64,000 bases of DNA, taken from assembly GCA_947566075.1 (NCBI GenBank), contig CANOIM010000004.1, forward strand, positions 121,786-185,785, given 5' to 3'. The stretch comes from an uncultured Eggerthellaceae bacterium (GTDB lineage Bacteria > Actinomycetota > Coriobacteriia > Coriobacteriales > Eggerthellaceae). Under the pieces are notes generated by a model, which made no database searches, was not told the origin of the DNA, and saw only the letters and a program-made list of their open reading frames with translations. The position numbers were made by a program, and so were the translations under genes. Of this stretch, positions 35,972-43,851 are shown in pieces; the first letter of the stretch is position 1; every line of letters starts with the position of its first letter.

Positions 35972-36159
35972 ATATTCTCACTTAAACCGGACATCGCGAA
36001 CGCCAGACATGGTTTGCAGTCCCATGCACGATCTCCAGTGTAACTAATTCGCTTTGTAGCCGAGCTTCCTCGTACAGAGCACGTCCTTTCAATAGGATTA
36101 CGTTGGAGGATCCTCAAATCGTCCTTGGCAACCTGCTTCGCGAAGACAATCCGGTACAT
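35959..36159 (-). pseudogene. Decayed YoeB/Txe-type toxin remnant
   Basis: After the antitoxin the frame starts MYRIVFAKQVAKDDLRILQR, clearly the first helix/strand of Txe/YoeB toxins but with about 20 residues missing inside, then continues NPIERTC and loses all similarity; the conserved RRIN...HRLVY and C-terminal W-H-Y region are absent. It therefore looks truncated and frameshifted. It sits 5 bp after the antitoxin stop, the normal toxin position. Confidence 0.7.
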
Positions 36160-36164
36160 CAGGC

Positions 36165-36416
36165 TCACCAATCTAGAGCGTCAGCAGGAATGCAGTCATC
36201 GATGCTTTCGTTATGCGCTTTGGTGAGCTTCTCGGCCATGCCAGGAACCCCCATGATGTAGAGCGTCTCCTCAATGGCAGCCCAATCATCTTCGCCAACA
36301 AGAACCGCACCTTTTCCCTTGGAGTTGGTGATCGCAACGGACTTGCAGTCCTCGTTCACGCGAGCGATGAGATTGTAGATATCCTTACGGGCAGCTGTGG
36401 CAGTTACGCTTGTCAT
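36165..36416 (-). CDS. Phd/YefM-family antitoxin
   Basis: The 83-aa protein has the YefM pattern: TATAARKDIYNLIARVNEDC, VAITNSKGKGAVLVGEDDWAAIEETLYI and an acidic C-terminus. The N-terminal part binds operator DNA, the C-terminal part neutralises the toxin. A TATAAT promoter with an overlapping ACGTACGT palindrome lies 33-45 bp upstream, fitting autoregulation. Its cognate YoeB-type toxin is decayed and a PBECR-like nuclease follows. Confidence 0.9.
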   Translation of the reverse strand: MTSVTATAARKDIYNLIARVNEDCKSVAITNSKGKGAVLVGEDDWAAIEETLYIMGVPGMAEKLTKAHNESIDDCIPADALDW

Positions 36417-36448
36417 GGCGGCTCCTCAGGTCTGATTCCGATCTCTTC

Positions 36449-36461
36449 ATTATACGTACGT
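36449..36461 (-). promoter_or_regulatory. Promoter and operator of the antitoxin gene
   Basis: The minus strand has TATAAT at 36454-36449, 33 nt before the ATG, with the palindrome ACGTACGT (36454-36461) touching it. A canonical -35 is not obvious. Antitoxins of this family repress from palindromes overlapping the -10. Confidence 0.6.
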
Positions 36462-36470
36462 CAAGAGAAG

Positions 36471-36503
36471 CACGATGACATCGAGTGCATTCTGACGTCG
36501 CAT
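36471..36503. repeat. Diverged member of the ATGACAT...TTCTGAYGTC palindrome family
   Basis: Aligned with 42681-42715, nearly all differences are transitions: both have ATGACAT, then TG(T/C)(G/A)TTCTGA and GTC. The stem pairing is mostly lost here. It lies just upstream of the antitoxin promoter. Confidence 0.4.
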
Positions 36504-36702
36504 CCCCTTGTCCCATGCTACGGATTCCTTCAGACGGGAATATCCTATTCGCCACGATGATCTATTTTGGTCATGCTGACACCCTCACCACACGCGCCCT
36601 GCAGACACTGTTGCATTCTGCATTCTCACGCAGCTGATACGCTATGATGCACTCCTAGGGAACCTTCGTCAGGCGATTCGCCATCCTGGAGGACTGACAC
36701 CA

Positions 36703-38121
36703 ATGACTGATTCTCAGGAATACCTCAACAGCTTGCTGGGCAAAGAGCTCTTCCTGGAGCAATTCTTGCCGCAGCTCTACGCGCTCTCCCAAGACCCTGG
36801 CTTCATGCAGATCATGAACCGTATAGCGCATCAAGCCCAGTCAACCCATGCGGATTTCGCCGCCGAGAAGGACCTCGCGAAAGAGACGTTCTACCGGCAA
36901 GGCATCTACTTCAACTTTCCCGCCTATGCGCAGATCGCCGATAGGGTGAAAGAGCAGGGCTACGCGAAGGCATCAGCGGCCATTTCAACCTACTGTGTCA
37001 TGCAAATGCTCCAACAGGGAGTTGATCTCAATGGGTTGGTTGGCGAAGACAAGCAGATCCCCGTTGTTGCCTCTGTGGTCCCCGAAGATGACCCGAATCT
37101 GGATGAGGATGCCCAGCGGTGGAATGAGATCTGCTTCTTGGTGAATCGGTATCGCTCCCCCGAAGCCACGGAACGTGATTTCCAGATAGAAGCTGAAAAC
37201 ATCTTCGAGAAGCTCGGATGGTCACGGTATAAGGATGAGATCATCTCTCAGCTCTCCATCCCCGTTGGGTCAGCGCAAACGGTACGACCGGACCTTGTCA
37301 TCCAGGATGGCAAGCAGAACGTGATGGTCATAGAGCTGAAGAAGCCCGTGAAAGGGATATCCTCGCGTAACGTGGACCAGCTCTTCTCGTATATGCGCCT
37401 GCTCAAGGTAGACTTCGGCTTCCTGTTCGGCGATGTCATCCAGCTCTATTACGATGACCCTGAGACCACGGATGCCCCGCTACCCGTGATAGAGGTCCCC
37501 TTCGTGGCGAATAGCCAGGACGGCATCGATCTTTGCAACATCATCTCCCATGATTCCTTCTCCCTCTCACGCATGGAAGAGTATTGCCTCTCCGCGCTTC
37601 GCCGTAGCTCCATTGAAGCCCAGAAAGCTGAGCTTACTGACCTGATCAGCTCTTCTCAAGGCTCTGACCTGCTCAGGCAAGCGCTCTTCCAGTTCTTCTG
37701 TGAGAAGTATCCGCCAACGGTTGTGGATGATGTGCTGGATAAGGTTCATGTAGAAGCGACTTTAGGCGAACCCAAAACGTCGCGCATCGTGCCTCTTGAG
37801 GTCAGCCCTACCAACGAGCCCTACAGTGCCATGAAAGTAGGTGAGATCGCCAAGAACGTCTTGGGGCCCATGCTAGAGAGCGGCGCTGCTTCGGAAGATG
37901 AGGTCCAGCAGATGCAGGATACCGCGTTCAGCAAGACCACCTTCGACCTGAATTATCCTCTGCTCGTTCGCGTTTCTGCTCCTCATGACCGTAGACGCTA
38001 CTATGCCACTCCGATCACCATACACGGCTTTGAGTACAAGCTTTGTAGTCAGTGGTTCGAAACAACCTCCAATAATGATAGGCCCTATCTCCTGCGCTGG
38101 ATCCAACGGCATGAAGCCTAG
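36703..38121 (+). CDS. Protein with HsdR N-terminal nuclease-like domain
   Basis: Residues about 165-260 contain the HSDR_N nuclease core of type I restriction enzymes: RPDLVIQDGKQNVMVIELKKP gives the Asp, then Glu-x-Lys of a PD-(D/E)xK site, followed by the QLFSYMRLLKVDFGFLFGD block. The N-terminal 130 residues are helical and the C-terminal 200 unassigned. There is no helicase, so it is not an HsdR. Such proteins are often annotated as putative nucleases and found in defence regions. TATGAT at 36643-36648 may be its -10. The next small gene starts 7 bp after its stop. Confidence 0.75.
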   Translation: MTDSQEYLNSLLGKELFLEQFLPQLYALSQDPGFMQIMNRIAHQAQSTHADFAAEKDLAKETFYRQGIYFNFPAYAQIADRVKEQGYAKASAAISTYCVMQMLQQGVDLNGLVGEDKQIPVVASVVPEDDPNLDEDAQRWNEICFLVNRYRSPEATERDFQIEAENIFEKLGWSRYKDEIISQLSIPVGSAQTVRPDLVIQDGKQNVMVIELKKPVKGISSRNVDQLFSYMRLLKVDFGFLFGDVIQLYYDDPETTDAPLPVIEVPFVANSQDGIDLCNIISHDSFSLSRMEEYCLSALRRSSIEAQKAELTDLISSSQGSDLLRQALFQFFCEKYPPTVVDDVLDKVHVEATLGEPKTSRIVPLEVSPTNEPYSAMKVGEIAKNVLGPMLESGAASEDEVQQMQDTAFSKTTFDLNYPLLVRVSAPHDRRRYYATPITIHGFEYKLCSQWFETTSNNDRPYLLRWIQRHEA

Positions 38122-38128
38122 GGCAGCC

Positions 38129-38356
38129 ATGAGGTTCATTGACTGGAACAATAACGGAGCCCCTGATCCTCAGAATCTGAACACGAGCATCGTTTATGAC
38201 TCTCTACAGGAACAGTCAGAGAAGGATGGCGAAGAGCCCGAACCACCCAGCAATGTGAATGATGCCGAAGAAGAAGTCAGCTATTTCGGAGTGGGCTGCA
38301 TAGCCTCAGCACTCGCGATCGGCATCTTGGTTCTTATGGTATCCCGATTGTTTTAG
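38129..38356 (+). CDS. Small single-pass membrane protein (75 aa)
   Basis: The protein starts MRFIDWNNNGAPDPQNLNTS, continues with an acidic Pro/Glu-rich stretch and ends with a hydrophobic segment (GVGCIASALAIGILVLMVS) and Arg. The WNNNG-x-DPQ start is a pattern I associate with small Coriobacteriia membrane proteins, without known function. It starts 7 bp after the HsdR-N gene, so is probably cotranscribed. Confidence 0.65.
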   Translation: MRFIDWNNNGAPDPQNLNTSIVYDSLQEQSEKDGEEPEPPSNVNDAEEEVSYFGVGCIASALAIGILVLMVSRLF

Positions 38357-38437
38357 CAACGCACTCTGGGAGCGATGCTTTTGCCTTTATTTAGCGTAAG
38401 CAAGCATCCCTTGACGCATTTATTAGCACCTATGACA

Positions 38438-39868
38438 TTAATTGGGTTCTTCCTTAATAGAAGCCTGATTGATAGCTTTTGCAATCTTTTCCATGTTGTG
38501 CTTTACGATAGAATCCGCCTCGGGGTCATTGAGTCCCAAGATACGGTTCGCTGACTTTGCATAATCAACAAAGGATCTCTTCCCGGAAATCTGTTTTGCC
38601 CGTTCGGAGTACACACCATAGATATTCGTACGCCCCTTCTTTTGTTGTGCGATTGTTTTTGCCTTGCGTCGCATCCGATAATGGTATTTTGAAATAGCCT
38701 TTGGCCTTAACTTTCGATTCACTCCATCAAACATTACGCCCAAATAGTCCAAAACTGTTTTTGATTCGATTGCACCTGTTTCTCGATTAATGGACACGAT
38801 ACTCCCAGCACCGTGCTCATTCTTCTCATACTTGAGCAACGATGTCTTCTCCTCTTGTATTGTTATGCCTGGGTATGACTTTATTTCGCTTAATAGTTCG
38901 TTAACCAGGCCAAGATTCTGCCCATTTCCATCAACAGGCAAAACTATCAGAAGGTCATCGCAATATCTCATATAGAGACCGCTCTGCTTTGCAACCTGAG
39001 CGTGCACGCTCTCATCAAAATCAATCAAATATATATTTGATAAAACTGCACTTATTGGTGAACCTTGTGGTATTCCTTTGCCGCTATCGTTTCTTTTCGC
39101 TTCGTCTCCAACAAGACTACGAAAAACCTTGCGCGGCAATACCAACTCTTTAGAATTGATTTCCTTTCGCGTTATTCTTGGATTGCCTTTCTTCCAGAAT
39201 GACATCAAAGACGTCCATGGCCAGCTTGAATACATGGTTATGCTCTTGAATACAGCATACAAATCAGCGGGAAGGGAATCCTCTCCCATTAAACTGCAAA
39301 CCGCCTTCTTCAATAATGCATGATTAATCTGGTCGAAATAGCTCGCAAAATCAGATACCAGGATTAGGCATTGTTCTGTTCTCTCAATAAAATCAATTGC
39401 ACGCTTGGCGTGATGGAGGTTATTCAGGGACTGATTTGTCCTATAGGCAATCGCAGAGCTGTCAATCCCTTTTTCAGCAGCCACTCTATTGTATTGCTGG
39501 TCAAGCAAAAAGGAGTATTTTTGATATATGCAGCGATCAATATGAGAGCAATATCGGATTGTTCGCGGGTTCTTCTTGATCCGATGGGCTGGTTTGCCGT
39601 TTTTCTTCCCTACAAATTTGTCTTTACTCTTATCAAACTGAATCAAAGGCCAAAAGGCATGTTCTGCCACCCATTTAGGGTTCAAGACATTTCGCCGTGT
39701 CCTATAATCCTTCAGTGATGTCCTCTTATCAAAATGCGCGTAACCCTTAGCGTCTCCATGATCCTTGATGTATCGGTACCATCTCTCACATTCAACACAT
39801 TTCTCACATTCGCGACATTCGAGATTGATTTTGCAGCAACTTGCCCATTTTAATTTGGCATCTTCCAT
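38438..39868 (-). CDS. Reverse transcriptase of the unknown-group / defence (DRT) type
   Basis: ATG at 39868 follows TGAGGTTGTT. The 476-aa protein starts with a Cys cluster (CC, CRECEKCVEC at about 12-30), probably a zinc finger. Then the polymerase: SHIDRCIYQKYSFLLDQQYN, LVSDFASYFDQINH (motif A Asp), GIPQGSPISAVLSNIYL (motif B), LYMRYCDDLLIVLP (motif C, YCDD), VLDYLGVMFDG. There is no maturase or HNH domain as in group II introns, and no retron VTG signature was recognised. RTs with this layout belong to the UG/DRT antiviral classes; DRT2 and DRT9 are the closest in concept because they use an adjacent noncoding RNA. It sits in a defence island with a hairpin-rich region upstream. Confidence 0.82.
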   Translation of the reverse strand: MEDAKLKWASCCKINLECRECEKCVECERWYRYIKDHGDAKGYAHFDKRTSLKDYRTRRNVLNPKWVAEHAFWPLIQFDKSKDKFVGKKNGKPAHRIKKNPRTIRYCSHIDRCIYQKYSFLLDQQYNRVAAEKGIDSSAIAYRTNQSLNNLHHAKRAIDFIERTEQCLILVSDFASYFDQINHALLKKAVCSLMGEDSLPADLYAVFKSITMYSSWPWTSLMSFWKKGNPRITRKEINSKELVLPRKVFRSLVGDEAKRNDSGKGIPQGSPISAVLSNIYLIDFDESVHAQVAKQSGLYMRYCDDLLIVLPVDGNGQNLGLVNELLSEIKSYPGITIQEEKTSLLKYEKNEHGAGSIVSINRETGAIESKTVLDYLGVMFDGVNRKLRPKAISKYHYRMRRKAKTIAQQKKGRTNIYGVYSERAKQISGKRSFVDYAKSANRILGLNDPEADSIVKHNMEKIAKAINQASIKEEPN

Positions 39869-39951
39869 AACAACCTCATGGGCACATGCCCGGAGAAAAC
39901 GAGGGCGAGATCTCTTCAACCCGGGCAGTGGGCTTAACTTGCCTCGCCAAT

Positions 39952-40249
39952 GTCTTTCAGCAGAAAGACTACCTCTAAAGTTTCCAACCTATAATGGAAG
40001 GAGGAGTCGAGGTGTCCTGCAAGCTCCGTATAGGAGGACGAAATTCTCGCTTATCGTCGATAGGCGTGAAATTTGGTCTCCGTTGTCACTTGACAGAACA
40101 AACGACCACCTTCATGCCTACGCATGAAGTAGAGCGATACTACTCTCTTGCCCTAGGAATGTAAAGCAAAGAACATATACTTGGAGTACTTTTCATTGCG
40201 AATTACACTAGATGACCATTCTGCCACCCTTTCGCATCAATGCGAAAGG
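39952..40249 (-). ncRNA. Candidate structured noncoding RNA upstream of the reverse transcriptase
   Basis: The 543 bp between the RT start and the divergent gene at 40412 carry no convincing gene but several hairpins: GTCTTTC-AGCA-GAAAGAC (39952-39969), CTTCATGC-CTAC-GCATGAAG (40110-40129) and CCTTTCGCAT-CA-ATGCGAAAGG (40228-40249), plus the palindrome GCAATGCATTGC (40265-40276). DRT2-, DRT9- and retron-type systems have a template or cofactor RNA in this position. The limits given span the hairpins only; the real ends are unknown. Confidence 0.4.
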
Positions 40250-40411
40250 AACGATCTCGCCCGAGCAATGCATTGCTTTTAAAGCTACTCCATGGATATC
40301 AGCTTTCCGCCTCTTTGGCACATAATATGCTTGACTCAGAGCACCCCTCCCCCGTCACAATTGAAAATGCATGTCTTGCATTAGATGTAGCCACAAGGAT
40401 GGGAACTGCTC

Positions 40412-40828
40412 ATGAATAACGACATGACCTCGCACTGGATATTAGTGGTCGTCTGGATAGTGTTTTGGTTGGCAATCGTCGCATTGGTAGCTAATGTACT
40501 CGGAGATGCTGCGCATCGAAAGGGACATAAGGTCGGAGGGAAGATCTTCGCCTTAGCCCTATTTGCAACCCCTATTGTCGCCGGACTCTATGTCATCGCC
40601 CTGCCAGACAGGGGCATAAAACTTAAAGCAAACTCTTTGGTGGATAGAGTGCAACGACAGTCCTCACCTCATGAAGCTGCTCAAATACAAGAGAACTTTT
40701 CGCCGCAAGCCGAGTACCAGCCTGCGCAGCAATCCTATGGATATTCCCAAGATCCAAGAGTGCTTGAGGGTTATATGCTTGCCCAGCAACATACATGGCA
40801 ACAGCCACCGCATCCACCTATCCAATAG
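40412..40828 (+). CDS. Two-helix membrane protein of unknown function (138 aa)
   Basis: MNNDMTSHWILVVVWIVFWL opens the first membrane helix (about residues 8-30), a basic loop (HRKGHKVGG) follows and a second helix covers about 43-65. The C-terminal 70 residues are Gln/Pro/Tyr-rich and disordered. No recognised domain. It diverges from the reverse transcriptase across the hairpin-rich region. Confidence 0.6.
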   Translation: MNNDMTSHWILVVVWIVFWLAIVALVANVLGDAAHRKGHKVGGKIFALALFATPIVAGLYVIALPDRGIKLKANSLVDRVQRQSSPHEAAQIQENFSPQAEYQPAQQSYGYSQDPRVLEGYMLAQQHTWQQPPHPPIQ

Positions 40829-40973
40829 AACAAAACTATAGGACCATAGCCTCTGCATCGTGCAACAAGCTCTCCTTGCTCAACGGGCAACCGGTTCCAC
40901 TGTCGTGCCCTGAGCGTATCTCCGTCATAAAGCGCATCAAGATGGGTTTTGCGTCTGCCCGTCCCAAAAGAGG

Positions 40974-42257
40974 CTATTCGATTTCGAAGGAGCCCTCTTC
41001 ACACATCTCGTCATTGGAAGACTTCAGAAGATGCATCTCCTCTCCATCGAATACAACAGTATCAGCCTCGTTGAATGCGAACCGCAGCGTCTCTAACTCA
41101 TTCTCATAGCATTCAACAATCGCGCGGACGATATCCTCCCTCGCAATATCGTCTTTCAACTTGGAGCGTCTTTCCTCAAGATCTTGCTGGGCCTTTTCGG
41201 CCATACGGAGAGGATTAACGCGGTCGGCAGCCCTTCCGACATCATGCAGGAAATCGAACACAGGATTATCCTGCTGATAGTCGTCCTCACCATAATCAGC
41301 GACAAGAAAGGGAAGACCGCTTATCTCGCTAGCCTTTTCCGAAAGCCTCGATTGCGCCGCATTGTGGGCATTCGCGAACTCCTCTGCACGCTTGTCGACG
41401 ATCTGTTTGTCGGTCTCTATACGCTGCACGGTATAGTCGTTCTCTATACGCATACCCATCTGCTGGGCAGCTGCAATAAGCCGCAACGCAGCACTAGCGC
41501 GGTTCTCCATTGAGCAGACCTTGCCTGCCTCGCTCTTCACCTCCTCTTCGGTGAGTTTGCGAGATTGGAGTTCGTTGGCTGTGTCCCAGATGCATTGAAT
41601 CTGATAATTCCACGCTTTCGTTGCCTCGCGCGTAGCATCTTCAATAACTTGAAGTGCAATGAGCCTTTTCTCTGGACGAGCTCCATATTCGTCATATTTG
41701 AGAGCAAGACGGGCAAGGGCATCATATGAAGCCATGAGCTCAGCATCTCGCTCCCGCTCCATGTCACGCTGAATATCGTTTATGGTTGATTGAATACCGT
41801 TAAGCTTGCCGTTGATCTCATTCATGTATGCCATGCCAACGGCAACGGCGGCACCCTGGAGCGCCAGGTTTGCCACAGCCGAAGGCTGCAAACCGGCCTG
41901 CTTTATTGCCGCCATGTCGCTGAACTTTCCGTCCTTGAAGTTCGAGAGCAGATTCCAGCCATCGGACTTCCGGACACAAAGATCCGACCAGCTTACACCC
42001 TCTGGGAATTTGACAACTGCCATATCGTAGGTCTGGGCTACCTGCATGGCCTTGGAGGCAAGCGGAATGAGGGCGTCCACCACCTGTGATGCCTTCTTTA
42101 CCATTGGAATGGCGACCGCCCTTGAAGACCCACTCTTCATACGTGCAAGATCCCTGCCATCGATTGTCGAGATAAGCCGCTCTCCTCTGAGCTCTATTGC
42201 TGACTCGTTCTCACTTCTCTCTGGTTTGGAGCTAGAAATCCGATCTAGGGATGACAT
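40974..42257 (-). CDS. Long helical/coiled-coil protein of unknown function (427 aa)
   Basis: After a polar start the protein has a small hydrophobic segment (ANLALQGAAVAVGMAYM, about residues 130-147), then a heptad-rich stretch (NEINGKLNGIQSTINDIQRD) and more helical, charged regions to an acidic end (EEGSFEIE). No enzymatic motif was recognised. The layout, a short hydrophobic element next to a coiled coil, recalls membrane-active effector proteins, but there is no direct evidence. It is flanked upstream by the repeat-rich gap at 42.3-42.8 kb. Confidence 0.65.
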   Translation of the reverse strand: MSSLDRISSSKPERSENESAIELRGERLISTIDGRDLARMKSGSSRAVAIPMVKKASQVVDALIPLASKAMQVAQTYDMAVVKFPEGVSWSDLCVRKSDGWNLLSNFKDGKFSDMAAIKQAGLQPSAVANLALQGAAVAVGMAYMNEINGKLNGIQSTINDIQRDMERERDAELMASYDALARLALKYDEYGARPEKRLIALQVIEDATREATKAWNYQIQCIWDTANELQSRKLTEEEVKSEAGKVCSMENRASAALRLIAAAQQMGMRIENDYTVQRIETDKQIVDKRAEEFANAHNAAQSRLSEKASEISGLPFLVADYGEDDYQQDNPVFDFLHDVGRAADRVNPLRMAEKAQQDLEERRSKLKDDIAREDIVRAIVECYENELETLRFAFNEADTVVFDGEEMHLLKSSNDEMCEEGSFEIE

Positions 42258-42407
42258 GCGTAGCGCCTCCTCATCATTTGCAAAGGCTTCTAATGTCCGT
42301 AGCTATTCGCTTTGCGATCTTTTTCTCTCTTCTTTGAGAGTAACATGAAGCTACGCAGTCTCAAGGTGATATTAGAATACGCATAAGGTTATTGTCCGCA
42401 GGATAGG

Positions 42408-42650
42408 GTCGGACGCATTGATAGCATTACATCAAGAGCGTTATGCCAATGTCGAAGGAGTGGAGAGCTCAAGATCGCAACGAGAACACTAGGGGTCATC
42501 TCTTGTCCACGGCATCAGACGATAGCGCCTCTGAAGAAGTTGGAGATAACGGATCCTTCTGTGACATCTCCGGCGTTGAGATAGGATCACACCTAGAGAA
42601 GTTCATGATTTGATGCTGGATGATGTCAAAACACCTGACCCCTGACAGCC
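42408..42650 (+). repeat. Long dispersed repeat, copy A (~245 bp)
   Basis: Aligns with 52749-52992 along its length at roughly 70 % identity by eye, with shared stretches such as CTCAAGAT, GATCC/GGTCCTTCTGTGAC, GCTGGATGATGTCAAA and ACCCCTGACA. Translating both in the same frame gives related peptides (SKExRxQDxNxN ... GDNGSFCDISG and EDDGSFCDVPG), but copy A has stops upstream. Either a decayed short gene or a noncoding mobile unit. Confidence 0.75.
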
Positions 42651-42680
42651 TCCCTTTTGGCATCGTATTTCTAGGGCGAA

Positions 42681-42715
42681 GAGTATGACATTAGATGTGT
42701 TCTGATGTCATACTC
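42681..42715. repeat. Palindrome: 15-bp stem, 5-nt loop
   Basis: GAGTATGACATTAGA and TCTGATGTCATACTC pair completely (one G-U) around TGTGT. Close relative of 45861-45897; the same right arm recurs at 53050-53069. No T-run, so not a typical terminator. Confidence 0.8.
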
Positions 42716-42718
42716 AAG

Positions 42719-42766
42719 CCAAGCAAGGAGGATGCATCGAACACAAGCGCGCATTCGATGCATAAT
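42719..42766 (+). repeat. 48-bp repeat with internal inverted repeat, copy 1
   Basis: Nearly identical to 45996-46043. Contains AAGGAGGATGC and the inverted repeat ATGCATCGAA / TTCGATGCAT (42732-42763). The ATG opens a 13-codon frame whose core QARIR is shared with the other copy, but the ribosome-site spacing is zero, so translation is doubtful. Confidence 0.65.
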
Positions 42767-42782
42767 GAGATGAACTCAGGGA

Positions 42783-43322
42783 TTAGTTGAATAGACGACC
42801 TAAAAGCCCCAGGATGCCAGTTCGTCCTGGGATATCTGATAATTCTTCAACTGGCGCTTCGACGATATCCGGGTAGGAACCGTATGCTTTGCGAAGTGCA
42901 TTGCCAAGCTCCTGCAAATCGTCGTATTCGGTGTTGTCCAGCCTGAATAGTGAAACCGAGAAAGAGTCTCCGTTCTCGCTATCAGCGAATACCGCTTCGT
43001 TGCCATAGCCGCGGAAATGACGCTCGACTTTCTTGTAGACGTCAGAGCCAATGCCGGTATGATAGAGATCTCTCGATTTGTTCCAGAGGACATATCCGCC
43101 TGGAAAGTCGTGCTCCTTCATGATCATTATGTCGTACTGATCGTCCTCAAGGTTGTATATGCGAACATCATAGGCGTCAAGAAACTCCTCAGCGGCTATC
43201 CATCCGTCTTGAGCCTCTGCCTTGGCAAGGGTCTCTGCAGCTACCTTGACATCGGATACGCTGGTTGCATACCCTAGGGCACCCTTGATTGCAATCTCCG
43301 CAATGTCGCTTAAAAAGTCCAT
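42783..43322 (-). CDS. GIY-YIG-like nuclease domain protein
   Basis: From the ATG at 43322 (2 bp after the upstream stop) the 179-aa protein has an N-terminal helical part and a central domain: GGYVLWNKSRDLYHTGIGSD resembles the GIY...YVG segment, VYKKVERHFRGYGNEAVFAD carries the Arg/His region, and a variable end follows (PGRTGILGLLGRLFN, hydrophobic). The classical YIG is replaced by HTGIG, so activity is uncertain. It is the last gene of an operon with the 626-aa and glycine-rich proteins. Confidence 0.6.
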   Translation of the reverse strand: MDFLSDIAEIAIKGALGYATSVSDVKVAAETLAKAEAQDGWIAAEEFLDAYDVRIYNLEDDQYDIMIMKEHDFPGGYVLWNKSRDLYHTGIGSDVYKKVERHFRGYGNEAVFADSENGDSFSVSLFRLDNTEYDDLQELGNALRKAYGSYPDIVEAPVEELSDIPGRTGILGLLGRLFN

Positions 43323-43324
43323 TG

Positions 43325-43851
43325 TTAGCTTTGCCCGCTCTCTGCATTGGTAACCGCTTTTGCAAGGGCCTGGTTGCATCTTTTGAGGTACTTCAGGGAC
43401 TTGGAAAGCACCTTCATCTGCTTTTTGGGATCTATCGTTGTAGAGACGGAATCTCTTGAAGCCACCCCATCTGAATCCTGTTGAACACTCTCGATGAGCT
43501 CAACAGAACCATCTGCATGCTTCAACGACTCTAGGGTTATCTCCATCTCCAGCACTCTTTCGTTCAGTGACGCGTGGATCTGTTTCACCGAATCGATGTC
43601 TGGGCGCTTATCCAGCAAGATGTATCGACAATAGCAAAGCAGCTTAGAGGCTTCGCCGAACACGAATCCATCCGCGTTCGTCATCGCAGCTATCACCTTC
43701 GAGGCTCCTGTCCCGCCTATGGTTCCTAGCAGCGCGCCGCCCCCAGCGATGATCGCCGTGCCGCCAACCATGCCGAGACCTCCCGCAGCCAGAGCGCCTC
43801 CGCCGACGAATGCCAGGCTCGCGCTGGTTAGTGCTGCGCCGGATAGACCCG
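43325..43851 (-). pseudogene. Glycine-rich C-terminal part of the 626-aa protein, displaced by a frameshift
   Basis: In the -1 frame relative to the upstream gene, the sequence continues FIAGKAVAGLSGAAL, then alternating Gly/Ala stretches such as LAFVGGGALAAGGLGMVGG and GGGALLGTIGG, then a helical domain (DKRPDIDSVKQIHASLNERV). The upstream gene ends FAPYILPSLQGRP at 43852; loss of one base near ATACTCCC (about 43878-43885) would separate them. A start could also be used at MVGGTA (43771), giving a 148-aa independent protein. I favour a frameshifted single gene; programmed frameshifting is less likely because no clean slippery heptamer is seen. Confidence 0.55.

Larger units (their letters stand above)
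42258..42782. other. Repeat-rich intergenic region A (525 bp)
   Basis: No ordinary gene is visible. It contains copy A of the long repeat (42408-42650), a 15-bp-stem palindrome (42681-42715) and copy 1 of the 48-bp GGATGCATC repeat (42719-42766), in that order. A 54-codon plus frame (42449-42613) lies in the long repeat. Confidence 0.6.

Noticed and set aside
38438..39868. Group II intron maturase
   Set aside because: No maturase X or HNH domain and no intron domain V/VI structure recognised around the gene.
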